The notes under the pieces are model-generated. The model ran no database searches. It had not been told where the DNA came from and worked only from the letters and a program-made list of their open reading frames with translations. Of a stretch of 64,000 nt of DNA, positions 55,598 through 64,000 are shown one piece after another (position 1 is the stretch's first letter; each line of letters starts with the position of its first letter). Made by a program: the position numbers and the translations under genes. The DNA comes from Caulobacter endophyticus (GTDB lineage Bacteria > Pseudomonadota > Alphaproteobacteria > Caulobacterales > Caulobacteraceae): the NCBI RefSeq assembly GCF_003116815.1, contig NZ_QDKQ01000077.1, positions 310,001 to 374,000 on the forward strand, in the 5' to 3' direction.

Positions 55598-56047
55598 ATG
55601 CCCGCAAAGCTGACCGAAACATTCCGCACCCACGGGGGAAGAGCGTTCATCGCGCTCGAACTCATTGTGCTGCTCGCACTGGCGGTCCAGATCGCGCGGC
55701 TTGTCTGGATCGTCGCCGCGCCTCCGCCGCCCATCGCGACCAGGGCCGCGCCCGTCCAGAGAGCGGTCGATCCCAAGATCCTCGCAACCTTCGACGCCTT
55801 CGGTTCGGCCGGGGCGTCTTCGCGCGTCGGCGGGGCCGCCAGCGTCGAGGGCTTCCGACTGTTCGGCGTGCGCCAGACCGATGGCGGCGGCGCGGCGATC
55901 ATCGCCGGCCCTGACGGGGTCCAGAAGTCCTACGCCGTGGGCGAGACGATCGCCGACGGCGTCACCCTCGCATCCGTCGCCGCCGACCATGTCGAACTCT
56001 CGCGGGCCGGCGCTCGCATGACCCTCTCGTTTCCGGAACGTCCATGA
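55598..56047 (+). CDS. gspC: Type II secretion protein GspC (short form)
   Basis: 149 residues. One membrane segment at about 18-42 (ALELIVLLALAVQIARLVWIV), then the periplasmic homology region with VEGFRLFGVRQTDGGGAAIIAGPDGVQKSYAVGETIADGVTLASV, which contacts the secretin. No PDZ or coiled-coil domain follows, so it is about half the usual length. It joins the inner-membrane assembly to GspD. Its stop overlaps gspD. Confidence 0.85.
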   Translation: MPAKLTETFRTHGGRAFIALELIVLLALAVQIARLVWIVAAPPPPIATRAAPVQRAVDPKILATFDAFGSAGASSRVGGAASVEGFRLFGVRQTDGGGAAIIAGPDGVQKSYAVGETIADGVTLASVAADHVELSRAGARMTLSFPERP

Positions 56048-58080
56048 CAAAGGCCCTCACGCTGCGCGCGCTCGCCGCGGCCGCCTCGATCGCGCTGGCC
56101 TTGCCGTCGGCCGCGCCGGCCCTGGCCCAGACCCAGGTGCTGAACGTCCAAGACGCCGACATCCGCGCCTTCATCCAGGACGTGGCCAAGACCACCAACA
56201 GCACCTTCGTCATCGACCCACGCGTCAAGGGCACGGTGTCGGTGACCAGCAATGGCCCGCTGGACCGCCGCGAGCTGTTCGAACTGTTCCTGGCCACCCT
56301 GCGGGCCAACAACCTGGTCGCCACCCCGGCCGGCGGCGGGGTCTATCGCATCGAACCCTCCGAGAACGCCGCGCGCCAGCCCAGTACGGCGGGCGGGCAG
56401 TTCGCCACCGAAGTGTTCCGTCTACGGACTCTCGATCCGGCTACGGCGGCCGACATGCTGAAACCCTTGGTCGGACCTCAGGGGCAGGTGGTGGCCAACG
56501 CGCGGGGCGGCACGGTGGTGGTGGCCGACTACGCCGACAATGTCCGCCGCATCCGGGCGCTGCTGGCCCAGGTCGACCAGGACCGCGCCGCCGTCCACAC
56601 CGTCACCCTGACCAACAGCTCGGCGCGAGAGATCGCACAGGTCATCAACGACCTGATCGCCGGGCCGGGCGCCGACGGCAAGGCGGGCAGGGGAGCCGTC
56701 ACCGTGGTGGCGGTCGAGAGCAGCAACTCGGTGCTGCTGCGTGGTGATCCCGACGCCGTCCAGAAGCTCCTGCCGCTGATCGCCGATCTCGATCGCCGCG
56801 CCGAGTCCAGCGACGACGTTCGTGTCGTCTTCCTGCGCCACGCCAATGCTGAGCAGATGCTACCGGTGCTGCAGCAACTCGTGGGCCAGGCGCCGTCCGC
56901 CGTCACGCCGAGCGCCGGTCGCACGGCCGGCGGCGGGACGGGATCGGTCAACGCCACACCCGCCACGACCTCAGCCGTGACGACGGCGCCGGGTAGCGCC
57001 CGCGCCAACGTCGCCCGCTATCCCGGCGCCAACGCCCTGATCATCAACGCCCCGCCGGAGCTGCAGCGCACGCTCTCCGAAGTGATCCGCCAGCTCGATG
57101 TTCGCCGCGAGCAGGTGCTGGTCGAGGCTATCGTGGTCGAGGTCTCCGACGACGCGGCCAAGCAGTTGGGCGTCCAGCTGCTGCTCGGCGGAACCAACGG
57201 GACGATCCCGTTCATGGCCACCAACTACACCAACGCCTCGACCAGCCTGCTGCCGCTGGCGGGCGCCATCGCGGCGGGCGATCCCAGGGACGGCGACTCC
57301 GAGGCCGTGACCTCGATGCGCCAGGCGGGGATCAACTCGCTGCTCAACGCCTCGGGCATAACAGGCGGCGTGGCCGGCCGCAGCGGCGACGTGCTGTTCG
57401 GCGCGATCATCAACGCGGTGAAGAAGGACAGCGGCTCCAACCTCCTGTCGACGCCGTCGATCATGACGCTCGACAACGAGGAGGCCCGCATCCTGGTCGG
57501 CCAGGAAGTGCCGATCACCACCGGCGAGGTGCTGGGCGACGCCAACTCCAACCCGTTCCGCACCATCCAGCGCCAGAACGTCGGCGTTCAGCTGGAGGTC
57601 AAGCCGCAGATCAACGCCGGCGGCGGCATCACCCTGTTCCTGCGCCAGGAAGTATCCGCCGTGGCCGGGCCGGTCAGCGTCGGTTCCAGCGAGCTGGTGA
57701 TCAACAAGCGCGAGATCGAGACCACGGCCCTTGTGGACGACGGCGACATCGTCGTGCTGGGCGGCCTGCTGGACCAGACCGAGACGTCGTCGGTGCAGAA
57801 GGTGCCCGGTCTGGGCAATCTCCCGGGCATCGGCGGCCTGTTCCGCAGCACCGCCCGCGAGCGCGGCAAGACCAACCTGATGGTCTTCATCCGTCCTCGG
57901 ATCATCAAGACGGTCGACGACGCCCGCGCCGTCACCGGCCCGCGTCTCGACCGCATGCGGCGTGAAAGCGCCCTGGTCACGCCCGAGGGCGACAGCTCGC
58001 TCGACGCTGTGATCCGCGATTTCCAGCGCACCTCGCCCGCGGTCCTGCCGCCGCCTCCGCCCCAGACGCAGCCGCAATGA
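56044..58080 (+). CDS. gspD: Type II secretion secretin GspD
   Basis: 678 residues. Signal peptide 1-29. The N0 domain starts at VLNVQDADIRAFIQDVAKTT, followed by N1-N3 domains with Ser/Thr/Ala-rich insertions near 290-330. The secretin core has QVLVEAIVVEVSDDAAKQLG, VPITTGE, VGVQLEVKPQINAGG, VLGGLLDQTETSSVQKVPGLGNLPGIGGLFRS and a final MVFIRPRII. It forms the outer-membrane channel. No separate pilotin gene is visible. Coupled by overlap to gspE. Confidence 0.97.
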   Translation: MTKALTLRALAAAASIALALPSAAPALAQTQVLNVQDADIRAFIQDVAKTTNSTFVIDPRVKGTVSVTSNGPLDRRELFELFLATLRANNLVATPAGGGVYRIEPSENAARQPSTAGGQFATEVFRLRTLDPATAADMLKPLVGPQGQVVANARGGTVVVADYADNVRRIRALLAQVDQDRAAVHTVTLTNSSAREIAQVINDLIAGPGADGKAGRGAVTVVAVESSNSVLLRGDPDAVQKLLPLIADLDRRAESSDDVRVVFLRHANAEQMLPVLQQLVGQAPSAVTPSAGRTAGGGTGSVNATPATTSAVTTAPGSARANVARYPGANALIINAPPELQRTLSEVIRQLDVRREQVLVEAIVVEVSDDAAKQLGVQLLLGGTNGTIPFMATNYTNASTSLLPLAGAIAAGDPRDGDSEAVTSMRQAGINSLLNASGITGGVAGRSGDVLFGAIINAVKKDSGSNLLSTPSIMTLDNEEARILVGQEVPITTGEVLGDANSNPFRTIQRQNVGVQLEVKPQINAGGGITLFLRQEVSAVAGPVSVGSSELVINKREIETTALVDDGDIVVLGGLLDQTETSSVQKVPGLGNLPGIGGLFRSTARERGKTNLMVFIRPRIIKTVDDARAVTGPRLDRMRRESALVTPEGDSSLDAVIRDFQRTSPAVLPPPPPQTQPQ

Positions 58081-59537
58081 CCGCCCTCGACTACGCCTTC
58101 GCCAAGCGCCATGGCCTCGTCCTGCTGTCGCTGGACGGACAGGCGACGATCGGCCTGCGCGAGGGCTTCGATCCGCTGGCCCTGATCGAGGCGCGGCGCG
58201 CCCTGGGCGCGCCGCTGAAGCTGCAGATGCTCGCCACGGCCGCCTTCGATCGCAAGTTTTCCGAGGTCTATGCCGGGGCGGGCCTGGCTTCGGCTTCGGG
58301 CGACGACTTCGACGGTGCGCTGGGGCACCTCCTGGAAGACATGCCCACCGCCGCCGACCTGCTTGACCCGCAGGACGACGCCCCGGTGATCCGCCTGATC
58401 AATGGCCTGATCGCCGAGGCCGTGCGTTCGGGCGCGTCCGACATCCATATCGAGCCCTACGAGCAGGCCTTGGTCGTACGCCTGCGGGTCGACGGCGTGC
58501 TGCGCGAGATCCTCAGTCTGTCGCCGCGCATCGCCGCCATGCTGGTCTCGCGGGTCAAGGTGATGGCCAAGCTGGATATCGCCGAAAAGCGCATCCCCCA
58601 GGATGGCCGCATCTCGCTGGCCCTGGGCGGCAAGAGCCTGGACGTCCGCGTCTCGACCCTGCCGGCCCGCATGGGCGAGCGGGTGGTCATGCGCATCCTC
58701 GACAAGGAGCAGGCGGGGTTGGGCCTGGCCGACCTTGGCATGTCGCCCCGGATGCTCGCCGCCCTGGAGGCGGCCCTGCGCGAGCCCAACGGCATCGTTC
58801 TTGTCACCGGCCCCACCGGTTCGGGCAAGACCACGACGCTCTATGCGGGCCTTGGCCTGCTGAACGACAAGAGCCGCAATATCCTCACCATCGAGGATCC
58901 GGTCGAGTACGCCGTCCACGGCGTGGGCCAGACCCAGGTCAACACCAAGGTCGGCATGACCTTCGCCGCCGGCCTGCGCGCCATTCTGCGCCAGGATCCG
59001 GACGTCGTCATGGTCGGCGAGATCCGCGACGCCGAGACCGCCCAGATCGCCGTCCAGGCCAGCCTGACCGGCCACCTCGTGCTGTCGACAGTCCATACCA
59101 ACGACGCCGCCGGGGCCGTGGTCCGCCTGCGCGACATGGGCGTCGAGCCGTTCCTGCTGGCGTCGACCATGCGCCTGATCATCGCCCAGCGCCTGGTGCG
59201 CCGCCTGTGCCGCTCGTGCGCCGTGGAGGAGCCGGCCGACGCCGCCGCCGCGGCTCTGGTCGACGTTCCGGCCGGCACGCCGCTGCGTCGTCCTGTCGGC
59301 TGCGCCGAGTGCGGCCATACCGGCTTCCAGGGGCGGATCGGCGTCTACGAAGCCTTGCGCGTCGACGATGGCGTACGCCGCCTGATCGGCCAGAACGCCG
59401 CCGAGGACGAGATCGCTGCCGCCGGCGTCGAAGTGGCGCTGAAGGACGAGGCCCGCCGCTACGTGCTCGAAGGGCTGACCACGGTCGAGGAGGTGCTGCG
59501 CATCACCGGGACGGGAGCGCGCGATGGCGAGCTTTGA
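58077..59537 (+). CDS. gspE: Type II secretion ATPase GspE
   Basis: 486 residues. Walker A GPTGSGKTTTLY near residue 245, Asp box ILTIEDPVEYAVHGVGQTQVN, Walker B ILRQDPDVVMVGEIRD, His box GHLVLSTVHTND, and the zinc-binding CRSC...CAEC tetracysteine near 380-420. Cytoplasmic motor for pseudopilus assembly and secretion. Full N-terminal domain present. gspF starts 14 bases before its stop. Confidence 0.97.
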   Translation: MTALDYAFAKRHGLVLLSLDGQATIGLREGFDPLALIEARRALGAPLKLQMLATAAFDRKFSEVYAGAGLASASGDDFDGALGHLLEDMPTAADLLDPQDDAPVIRLINGLIAEAVRSGASDIHIEPYEQALVVRLRVDGVLREILSLSPRIAAMLVSRVKVMAKLDIAEKRIPQDGRISLALGGKSLDVRVSTLPARMGERVVMRILDKEQAGLGLADLGMSPRMLAALEAALREPNGIVLVTGPTGSGKTTTLYAGLGLLNDKSRNILTIEDPVEYAVHGVGQTQVNTKVGMTFAAGLRAILRQDPDVVMVGEIRDAETAQIAVQASLTGHLVLSTVHTNDAAGAVVRLRDMGVEPFLLASTMRLIIAQRLVRRLCRSCAVEEPADAAAAALVDVPAGTPLRRPVGCAECGHTGFQGRIGVYEALRVDDGVRRLIGQNAAEDEIAAAGVEVALKDEARRYVLEGLTTVEEVLRITGTGARDGEL

Positions 59538-60735
59538 CTACGTCGCCCTCGACCTTTCCGGCGCTGCGCGCTCGGGCCGCATCAAGGCCGCCGACGAGGG
59601 CGACGCCCGCGTCCAGCTGGAGCGCCGCCGCCTCGCGCCGGTTAAGGTCTCGCCCCATGCTCCGGTAGCGGCGAAAAGCGGGCAGGGCATGTTCGGCGAT
59701 CGCCTGGGCGGTCGCGATCGCTCGCTGTTCACCCGCCAGCTGGCCACGCTGGTCGCCGTCTCGACCCTGGAAGAGGCCCTGCGCACCATCGCCCTGCAGG
59801 CCGACCGGCCCAAGCTCAAACGGGTCGTCGAGCAGGTTCACGCCGCCGTGCTGGAAGGCTACCGCCTGTCTGACGCCCTGGCCAGGCCGGCCGGCGCCTT
59901 CCCCCCGCTCTACCGCGCCATGGTCGCGGCCGGCGAGGCCTCAGGCGCGCTGCCGACCATCCTGGAGCGCCTGGCCGATCTGCTGGACCAGCAGCAGAAG
60001 GTCGCCGCCAGGATCACCACGGCCCTGGTCTATCCGGCCGTGCTGGCCCTGGTGGCCTGTCTCGTCGTCACCGTGCTGATGGTCTTCGTCATTCCCAAGG
60101 TCGTCGAGCAGTTCGACAGCATGGGCCAGACCCTGCCGCTCTTGACCCGTATCGTCATCGGCCTGTCCGGCTTCCTTCAGCACTTCGGCTGGCTGATCGT
60201 GCTAGTGGCCGCGGGCCTGGCCTTCGCTTACTGGCGGGCCCTGCGAAACCCGGCGTTCAAGTTGCGCGCCGACGGCTTCTTTCTGCGCCTGCCTTTCGTC
60301 GGGCAGCTTATCCGCAACGTTCACGCCGCGCGCCTGGCTCGCACGCTCGCGACCATGATCGCCAGCGGCCTGCCGATGCTGGAGGGATTGATCCTGACCG
60401 CCGGCACCGTCCGCAACGCCGCCCTGCGCGGCGGCATGGACGAGATGATCGCCTGCATCCGCGAGGGCGGGGCGCTGTCGACCGCCATGCGCCGCACGGG
60501 CGTCTTCCCGCCGGTGCTTGTCTACATGACCGCCAGCGGCGAGAGCAGCGGTCGCGTCGACGCCATGCTGACCCGCGCCGCCGAATATCTCGAGCGTGAA
60601 TTCGACACCTTCACCGCCACCCTGCTGAGCCTTCTGGAGCCGGCGATCATCGTCGTGCTCGGCGGCGTGGTGGCGACCATCGTCCTCTCGATCCTGCTGC
60701 CCATCCTGCAGATCAACACCCTGGCCATGAACTAG
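59524..60735 (+). CDS. gspF: Type II secretion inner-membrane protein GspF
   Basis: 403 residues with the two tandem T2SSF domains, each followed by membrane segments. Motifs: FTRQLATLVAVSTLEEAL, GYRLSDALARPAGAFPPLYRAMVAAGEASGALPTILERLAD, then in the second repeat ARLARTLATMIASGLPMLEGL and SGESSGRVDAMLTRAAEYLE, ending in LPILQINTLAMN. It is the platform protein that works with GspE. The usual GxPL in the first repeat reads VSTL. Confidence 0.97.
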   Translation: MASFDYVALDLSGAARSGRIKAADEGDARVQLERRRLAPVKVSPHAPVAAKSGQGMFGDRLGGRDRSLFTRQLATLVAVSTLEEALRTIALQADRPKLKRVVEQVHAAVLEGYRLSDALARPAGAFPPLYRAMVAAGEASGALPTILERLADLLDQQQKVAARITTALVYPAVLALVACLVVTVLMVFVIPKVVEQFDSMGQTLPLLTRIVIGLSGFLQHFGWLIVLVAAGLAFAYWRALRNPAFKLRADGFFLRLPFVGQLIRNVHAARLARTLATMIASGLPMLEGLILTAGTVRNAALRGGMDEMIACIREGGALSTAMRRTGVFPPVLVYMTASGESSGRVDAMLTRAAEYLEREFDTFTATLLSLLEPAIIVVLGGVVATIVLSILLPILQINTLAMN

Positions 60736-60747
60736 GAGGCCAAGACC

Positions 60748-61194
60748 ATGCGCGCCCCTGACAAGACCCGCCGCCGCGCCCGCGAAGCCGGCTTCACCCT
60801 GGTGGAGATGATGGTCGTCATCGTCATCCTGGGCCTTCTGGCCACCGTCGTGGCCATCAACGTCCTGCCCAGCCAGGACAAGGCCATGAAGGAGAAGGCT
60901 CGCGCCGACGTGGCGGTGCTGGAGCAGGCATTGGAGGGCTACCGCCTCGACACCTTCGCCTTCCCGCGCACCGAGGACGGCCTCGCCGCCCTCGTGACGC
61001 CGCCGGCCAGCCTGGCCCAGCCTGACCGCTACCGCGAAGGCGGCTATGTGCGTCGCTTGCCCAAGGATCCTTGGGGCAACGATTACCAGTATCGTTCGCC
61101 GGGCCAGCATGGCGCGATCGACGTCTTCTCGTTCGGCGCCGACGGCCGAGAGGGCGGCGAGGGCAAGGACGCCGACATTGGCAACTGGGGCTGA
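60748..61194 (+). CDS. gspG: Type II secretion major pseudopilin GspG
   Basis: 148 residues. Prepilin cleavage site AG-FTLVEMMVVIVILGLLATVVAINVL at residues 16-17, with Glu at +5. The remainder includes ALEGYRLDTFAFPRTEDGLAALV and LPKDPWGNDYQYRSPGQHG, ending in the GKDADIGNW motif with the calcium-site acidic residues typical of GspG. Main subunit of the pseudopilus, processed by a prepilin peptidase not seen in the window. Confidence 0.97.
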   Translation: MRAPDKTRRRAREAGFTLVEMMVVIVILGLLATVVAINVLPSQDKAMKEKARADVAVLEQALEGYRLDTFAFPRTEDGLAALVTPPASLAQPDRYREGGYVRRLPKDPWGNDYQYRSPGQHGAIDVFSFGADGREGGEGKDADIGNWG

Positions 61195-61654
61195 CATCCC
61201 GCGCAACGCCGGCAGGCGGGGGGGCTTCACCCTCGTCGAGCTCATGATCGTTCTGGTGATCATGGGCCTGCTGGCCAGCGCCGTCGTCCTGGCCTTGCCG
61301 GACGGCCGCCCTGGCTTGCCGCAGGAGGCCGAGCGCTTCGCCGCCACCCTGCTGCGCGCCCGCGACGAGGCCGTGTTCCGGGGAGGGCAGGTCCGCGTCG
61401 TGGCGGCCGATGGCGCGTACCGTTTCGAGCGCCGCGAGGGTCGCGACTGGCGCCGCCTGGATGAGCCGCCGTTCCGCGCCCGCGCCTTCGAGGAGGGCAC
61501 GCAGGTAACGGCCTCGCCAGACGCCGTCGTGATCTTCGATCCTACCGGTCTGGCCAATCCCGCCGAGTTCACCTTCGCGCGCGGACAGGCGCGTCGCACC
61601 GTCGTCGTCGATCTGGCAGGGAACGTCTCGCTCGATGCCCCGCGCCCCTTCTGA
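61178..61654 (+). CDS. gspH: Type II secretion minor pseudopilin GspH
   Basis: 158 residues from a TTG at 61178, with AAGGA upstream; it overlaps gspG by 17 bases and is the only start that gives a short leader (LATGADIPRNAGRRGG). Prepilin motif GG-FTLVELMIVLVIMGLLASAVVLALP. The globular part includes RDEAVFRGGQVRVVAADGAYRFERREG. Minor pseudopilin of the tip complex. Confidence 0.88.
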   Translation: MATGADIPRNAGRRGGFTLVELMIVLVIMGLLASAVVLALPDGRPGLPQEAERFAATLLRARDEAVFRGGQVRVVAADGAYRFERREGRDWRRLDEPPFRARAFEEGTQVTASPDAVVIFDPTGLANPAEFTFARGQARRTVVVDLAGNVSLDAPRPF

Positions 61655-62006
61655 AGCCGGCTTCACCCTGATCGAGCTGCTGGTCGCGCTGGCGATCTTC
61701 AGCCTGGCCGTGCTGGCCTTGCTCAACCTCGCCGGCGAGAACACCCGCGCGGGAGGCCGCCTGGCCGACCGGGTTCTGGCCGAGGTGGTGCTCGACAACC
61801 GCGCGGTCGAGGCCATGGCCAGCGCCACGCCGCCGGCCATCGGCCGCAGCAGTGGGATCGAAGCGGCGGGCGGGCGGGCGTGGGCCTGGACCCGCCAGGT
61901 CAGCCGCACCGCCGATCCCGCCATAGTCCGCGTCGACATCGCCGTCGCCGCGCCGCGCTCGAGCGCGCCGCTGGCCTGGGCCTCGCTGTTTCGGGGCGCG
62001 CGATGA
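61635..62006 (+). CDS. gspI: Type II secretion minor pseudopilin GspI
   Basis: 123 residues overlapping gspH by 20 bases. Prepilin motif AG-FTLIELLVALAIFSLAVLALLNLAGEN after a 9-residue leader. The small globular domain has VLDNRAVEAMASATPPA and WAWTRQVSRTAD, as GspI does. Part of the tip complex with GspJ and GspK. Confidence 0.92.
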   Translation: MPRAPSEAGFTLIELLVALAIFSLAVLALLNLAGENTRAGGRLADRVLAEVVLDNRAVEAMASATPPAIGRSSGIEAAGGRAWAWTRQVSRTADPAIVRVDIAVAAPRSSAPLAWASLFRGAR

Positions 62007-62593
62007 AAGGCTTCACCCTGGTCGAAATGCTGGTGGCGGTTCTGATCTTCGCCCTGATCAGCGCGGCGGGCGTGGCCGTGATGGGCTCGACCCTGTCCAA
62101 CCAGGGCGCCGTGAGGGTCACCGTCGACCGCCACGCCGAGCTGCAGCGGGCCCGCGCCATCCTGAAAGCCGACCTCTCGCAGGCCGCGGCTCGTCGTACG
62201 CGCGGCGAGGACGGCCGCCCAAGCCTGACCGCCTTCGCCGGCGGCGATCCCTGGGGCGGCGGTGGTCCGCTGCTGGCCTTCGTCCGGCGCGGCTGGGAGA
62301 ACCCCGACGCCGACGCCCGCGCCTCGCTGCAATATGTGGAGTACGCGCTGGTCGAAGGCCGCCTGGAACGCCGATCTCGGCCGGCGCTGGACGGCGCGCG
62401 GCTAGGCCCGCCGCAGGTGCTGCTGCGCGACGTGCGCGGCGTGGAGCCCAGTTTCCTCTTCAACGGCGCCTGGACGCCGACCTGGAAGGGCAATCCGCAG
62501 ACCGACATACCCACCGCCGTGCGCCTGGACATGACGCTGGCCGACCTCGGTCGCATCGACCAGCTGTTCCTGACCTCGGGGGAGGGGCGATGA
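62003..62593 (+). CDS. gspJ: Type II secretion minor pseudopilin GspJ
   Basis: 196 residues from the ATG at 62003 in an ATGA overlap with gspI. Very short leader, then KG-FTLVEMLVAVLIFALISAAGVAVMG. Family blocks: LQRARAILKADLSQAAARRTRGEDG, PLLAFVRRGWENPDADARASLQYVEYAL, LLRDVRGVEPSFLFNGAW. Tip complex subunit. Confidence 0.94.
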   Translation: MKGFTLVEMLVAVLIFALISAAGVAVMGSTLSNQGAVRVTVDRHAELQRARAILKADLSQAAARRTRGEDGRPSLTAFAGGDPWGGGGPLLAFVRRGWENPDADARASLQYVEYALVEGRLERRSRPALDGARLGPPQVLLRDVRGVEPSFLFNGAWTPTWKGNPQTDIPTAVRLDMTLADLGRIDQLFLTSGEGR

Positions 62594-63564
62594 GGCGCCG
62601 GCACGAGGAAGGCGCAGCCTTGCTGACGGTGCTGCTGATGGTCGCCGTCATCGGCATCATCGCCGTGGGCGTGCTGGAGGATATCCGTTTTGGCCTGCGC
62701 CGCTCGTTCAACGCCCAGGTTGGCGGCCAGGCCCGCTGGTACGCCCTGGGCGGCGAGCAGATGGCCCGCTCGCGCATCGACCAGTTGCTGGCCCGCGACA
62801 CAGGCAAGACCACTCTGGAGGGCGACTGGAACGGTCGCGCCGTGGAGTTTCCGATCGAGGGCGGGGTGATTCAGGCCCGGCTAGCCGACGCCACCGGCTG
62901 CTTTAACCTCAACAGCGTCGTCGAGGCCAACCAGGGCGAGCCGTTTCGTCGCCGCGAACTGGGCGTGCGCCAGCTGGCCAGCCTGATTAGCCTTCTGGGC
63001 GCGCCCAACGGTCCGGATCTGGCTGAAAGCCTGGCCCAATGGATCGACAGCAACGATGTCGGCCCGGCTGGGCTGGAGGACGATGGCTACGCCTCGGCCG
63101 GCGTTCCGCATCGCACGGCCGGCGGTCCCCTGGCCGAGGTCAGCGAACTTCGCGCCGTGCGGGGCTTCGACACCGGGATCTACGCCACGCTGCGCCCATA
63201 CGTCTGCGCGCTGCCCACCACCGACCTGTCGCCGATCAACGTCAACACCCTGCCGGAGAGCCGGGCGGTCCTGCTGTCGGCGATCACCCTGGGCGCGGCG
63301 CCGCCGGAAAACGCTCGCCGGGCGATCGCCGCGCGGCCGGCCGGCGGCTGGTCGGACCTGGAGGCCTTCTGGGGCCAGAAGGCCCTGGCCGGCGCCGCGC
63401 CGGTCGACGGCGTGCGCGACCAGATCCGGTTCCGCACCCGCTACTTCTCGCTCGAAAGCCGCGTCGGCCTGGCCGGCGGCGAAACCTTCATGACCTCGCT
63501 TTTCGAAGCCGGCCCGACGAACCGCGTCCATCTCGTCGCCCGGCGCTGGACCCTGGAAGAATGA
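62590..63564 (+). CDS. gspK: Type II secretion minor pseudopilin GspK
   Basis: 324 residues, ATGA overlap with gspJ. Leader ending in EEG, then AALLTVLLMVAVIGIIAVGVLEDI; as usual for GspK the +5 Glu is absent. Large domain with GCFNLNSVVE, AQWIDSNDVGPAGLEDDGY, LAEVSELRAVRGFD and PINVNTLPESRAVLLSAI. It caps the pseudopilus tip. Confidence 0.95.
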   Translation: MRRRHEEGAALLTVLLMVAVIGIIAVGVLEDIRFGLRRSFNAQVGGQARWYALGGEQMARSRIDQLLARDTGKTTLEGDWNGRAVEFPIEGGVIQARLADATGCFNLNSVVEANQGEPFRRRELGVRQLASLISLLGAPNGPDLAESLAQWIDSNDVGPAGLEDDGYASAGVPHRTAGGPLAEVSELRAVRGFDTGIYATLRPYVCALPTTDLSPINVNTLPESRAVLLSAITLGAAPPENARRAIAARPAGGWSDLEAFWGQKALAGAAPVDGVRDQIRFRTRYFSLESRVGLAGGETFMTSLFEAGPTNRVHLVARRWTLEE

Positions 63565-64000
63565 CCCGCCTGCTGTTTCTCCCCGACGGGCCCGACGAGG
63601 CCCCCGAGATCGTCGAGCCCGGCGTCGCCGGCCCAGTGCGACGCAAGCTGCTGCCCAGCGAGCAGGCGGGTGGTTCAGCCGTGCTGGTCCTGCCCGGCGC
63701 CGAGGCCGTGACCCGCTGGCTCGACCTGCCGGCCGGCAGCGCGGCCCAGGCGCGGGCGGCGGCCGCCTTCCAGGTCGGCGATGCGGTCGCAGGCAGTCCT
63801 GAGGGCCTTCACCTGGCCGTCGGCGAACGCGACGCCGAGGGCCGCGCCCTGGTGGTCTGGATTGACCGCGAAAAGCTGCGCTCGGGCCTTGAGGCGGCGC
63901 AGGCGCGCGGCGTGGCGGTGACGGGCGCCTTGCCCGACTATTTGCTGCTGCCCGACGACGCCGAAGGACGCACCGTGCTGGCCGCCTTCGGCGAGCGGCT
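63561..64000 (+). CDS. gspL: Type II secretion protein GspL (partial, N-terminal part)
   Basis: The first 146 codons are visible, from an ATG overlapping the gspK stop; the gene runs off the right edge. The start MTRLLFLPDG and the AVTRWLDLPAGSAAQARAAAAFQVGD block fit the actin-like cytoplasmic domain of GspL, which binds GspE. Its position after gspK supports this. The membrane segment and the periplasmic domain lie outside the window. Confidence 0.85.
   Translation, partial: MTRLLFLPDGPDEAPEIVEPGVAGPVRRKLLPSEQAGGSAVLVLPGAEAVTRWLDLPAGSAAQARAAAAFQVGDAVAGSPEGLHLAVGERDAEGRALVVWIDREKLRSGLEAAQARGVAVTGALPDYLLLPDDAEGRTVLAAFGER

Overview
The window is a GC-rich chromosomal segment packed with genes, many joined by ATGA, GTGA or TGATG overlaps. 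The five large TonB-dependent receptors, the frequent GTG and TTG starts, and a type II secretion cluster next to an ElpS-like lipoprotein and its receptor all suggest a Caulobacter or close Caulobacterales relative. This is inferred from gene content; no rRNA or tRNA gene was seen.

Region 1 (1-8.3 kb): the end of a Slam-like outer-membrane protein and a TonB-like transducer. These are followed by a six-gene operon with a DUF4129-like protein, a DUF4350-like protein, MoxR ATPase, DUF58, SpoIIM-like and RDD proteins, and then a convergent membrane protein. Region 2 (8.4-20.7 kb): a candidate locus for N-acyl-D-amino acids or glycoconjugates. It holds a D-aminoacylase, a D-amino-acid deaminase or aldolase and RidA, divergent from an RpiR regulator, a TonB receptor, a GntP/DsdX-type permease, a DUF1349 protein and a GH20 hexosaminidase. 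Region 3 (20.7-22.8 kb): a histidine-rich, ZnuD-like TonB receptor behind a Zur-like palindrome. Region 4 (22.9-27.0 kb): a GntR regulator with an unusual recognition helix, and the riboflavin operon ribD-ribE-ribBA-ribH.

Region 5 (27.0-50.3 kb) is the most striking part: about 23 kb of genes that look devoted to organosulfur acquisition. A twelve-gene leftward operon encodes an ABC permease and ATPase, an SfnB/DszC-like oxidoreductase, a 2-hydroxyacid dehydrogenase, a class II aldolase-like protein, a substrate-binding lipoprotein, a TonB receptor, a cysteine-dioxygenase-like enzyme, a four-rhodanese protein, a GST, an SsuD-like monooxygenase and a flavin reductase. It diverges from a LysR regulator. 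Beyond that lie an FAD/NAD(P)-binding protein and a rightward set: TauD-like dioxygenase, TonB receptor, second binding lipoprotein, an AprA-like flavoprotein with an AprB-like 2[4Fe-4S] ferredoxin, a peroxiredoxin-like protein and a second TauD-like dioxygenase. The inferred flow is receptor to binding protein to ABC importer, then oxidative or reductive C-S bond cleavage and sulfur-atom handling.

Region 6 (50.4-64 kb): an orphan mobilization-like RHH protein beside an AT-rich pocket that contains heptamers resembling a Pho box. Then come an ElpS-like lipoprotein, a TonB receptor and type II secretion genes gspC, D, E, F, G, H, I, J and K, with gspL running off the right edge.
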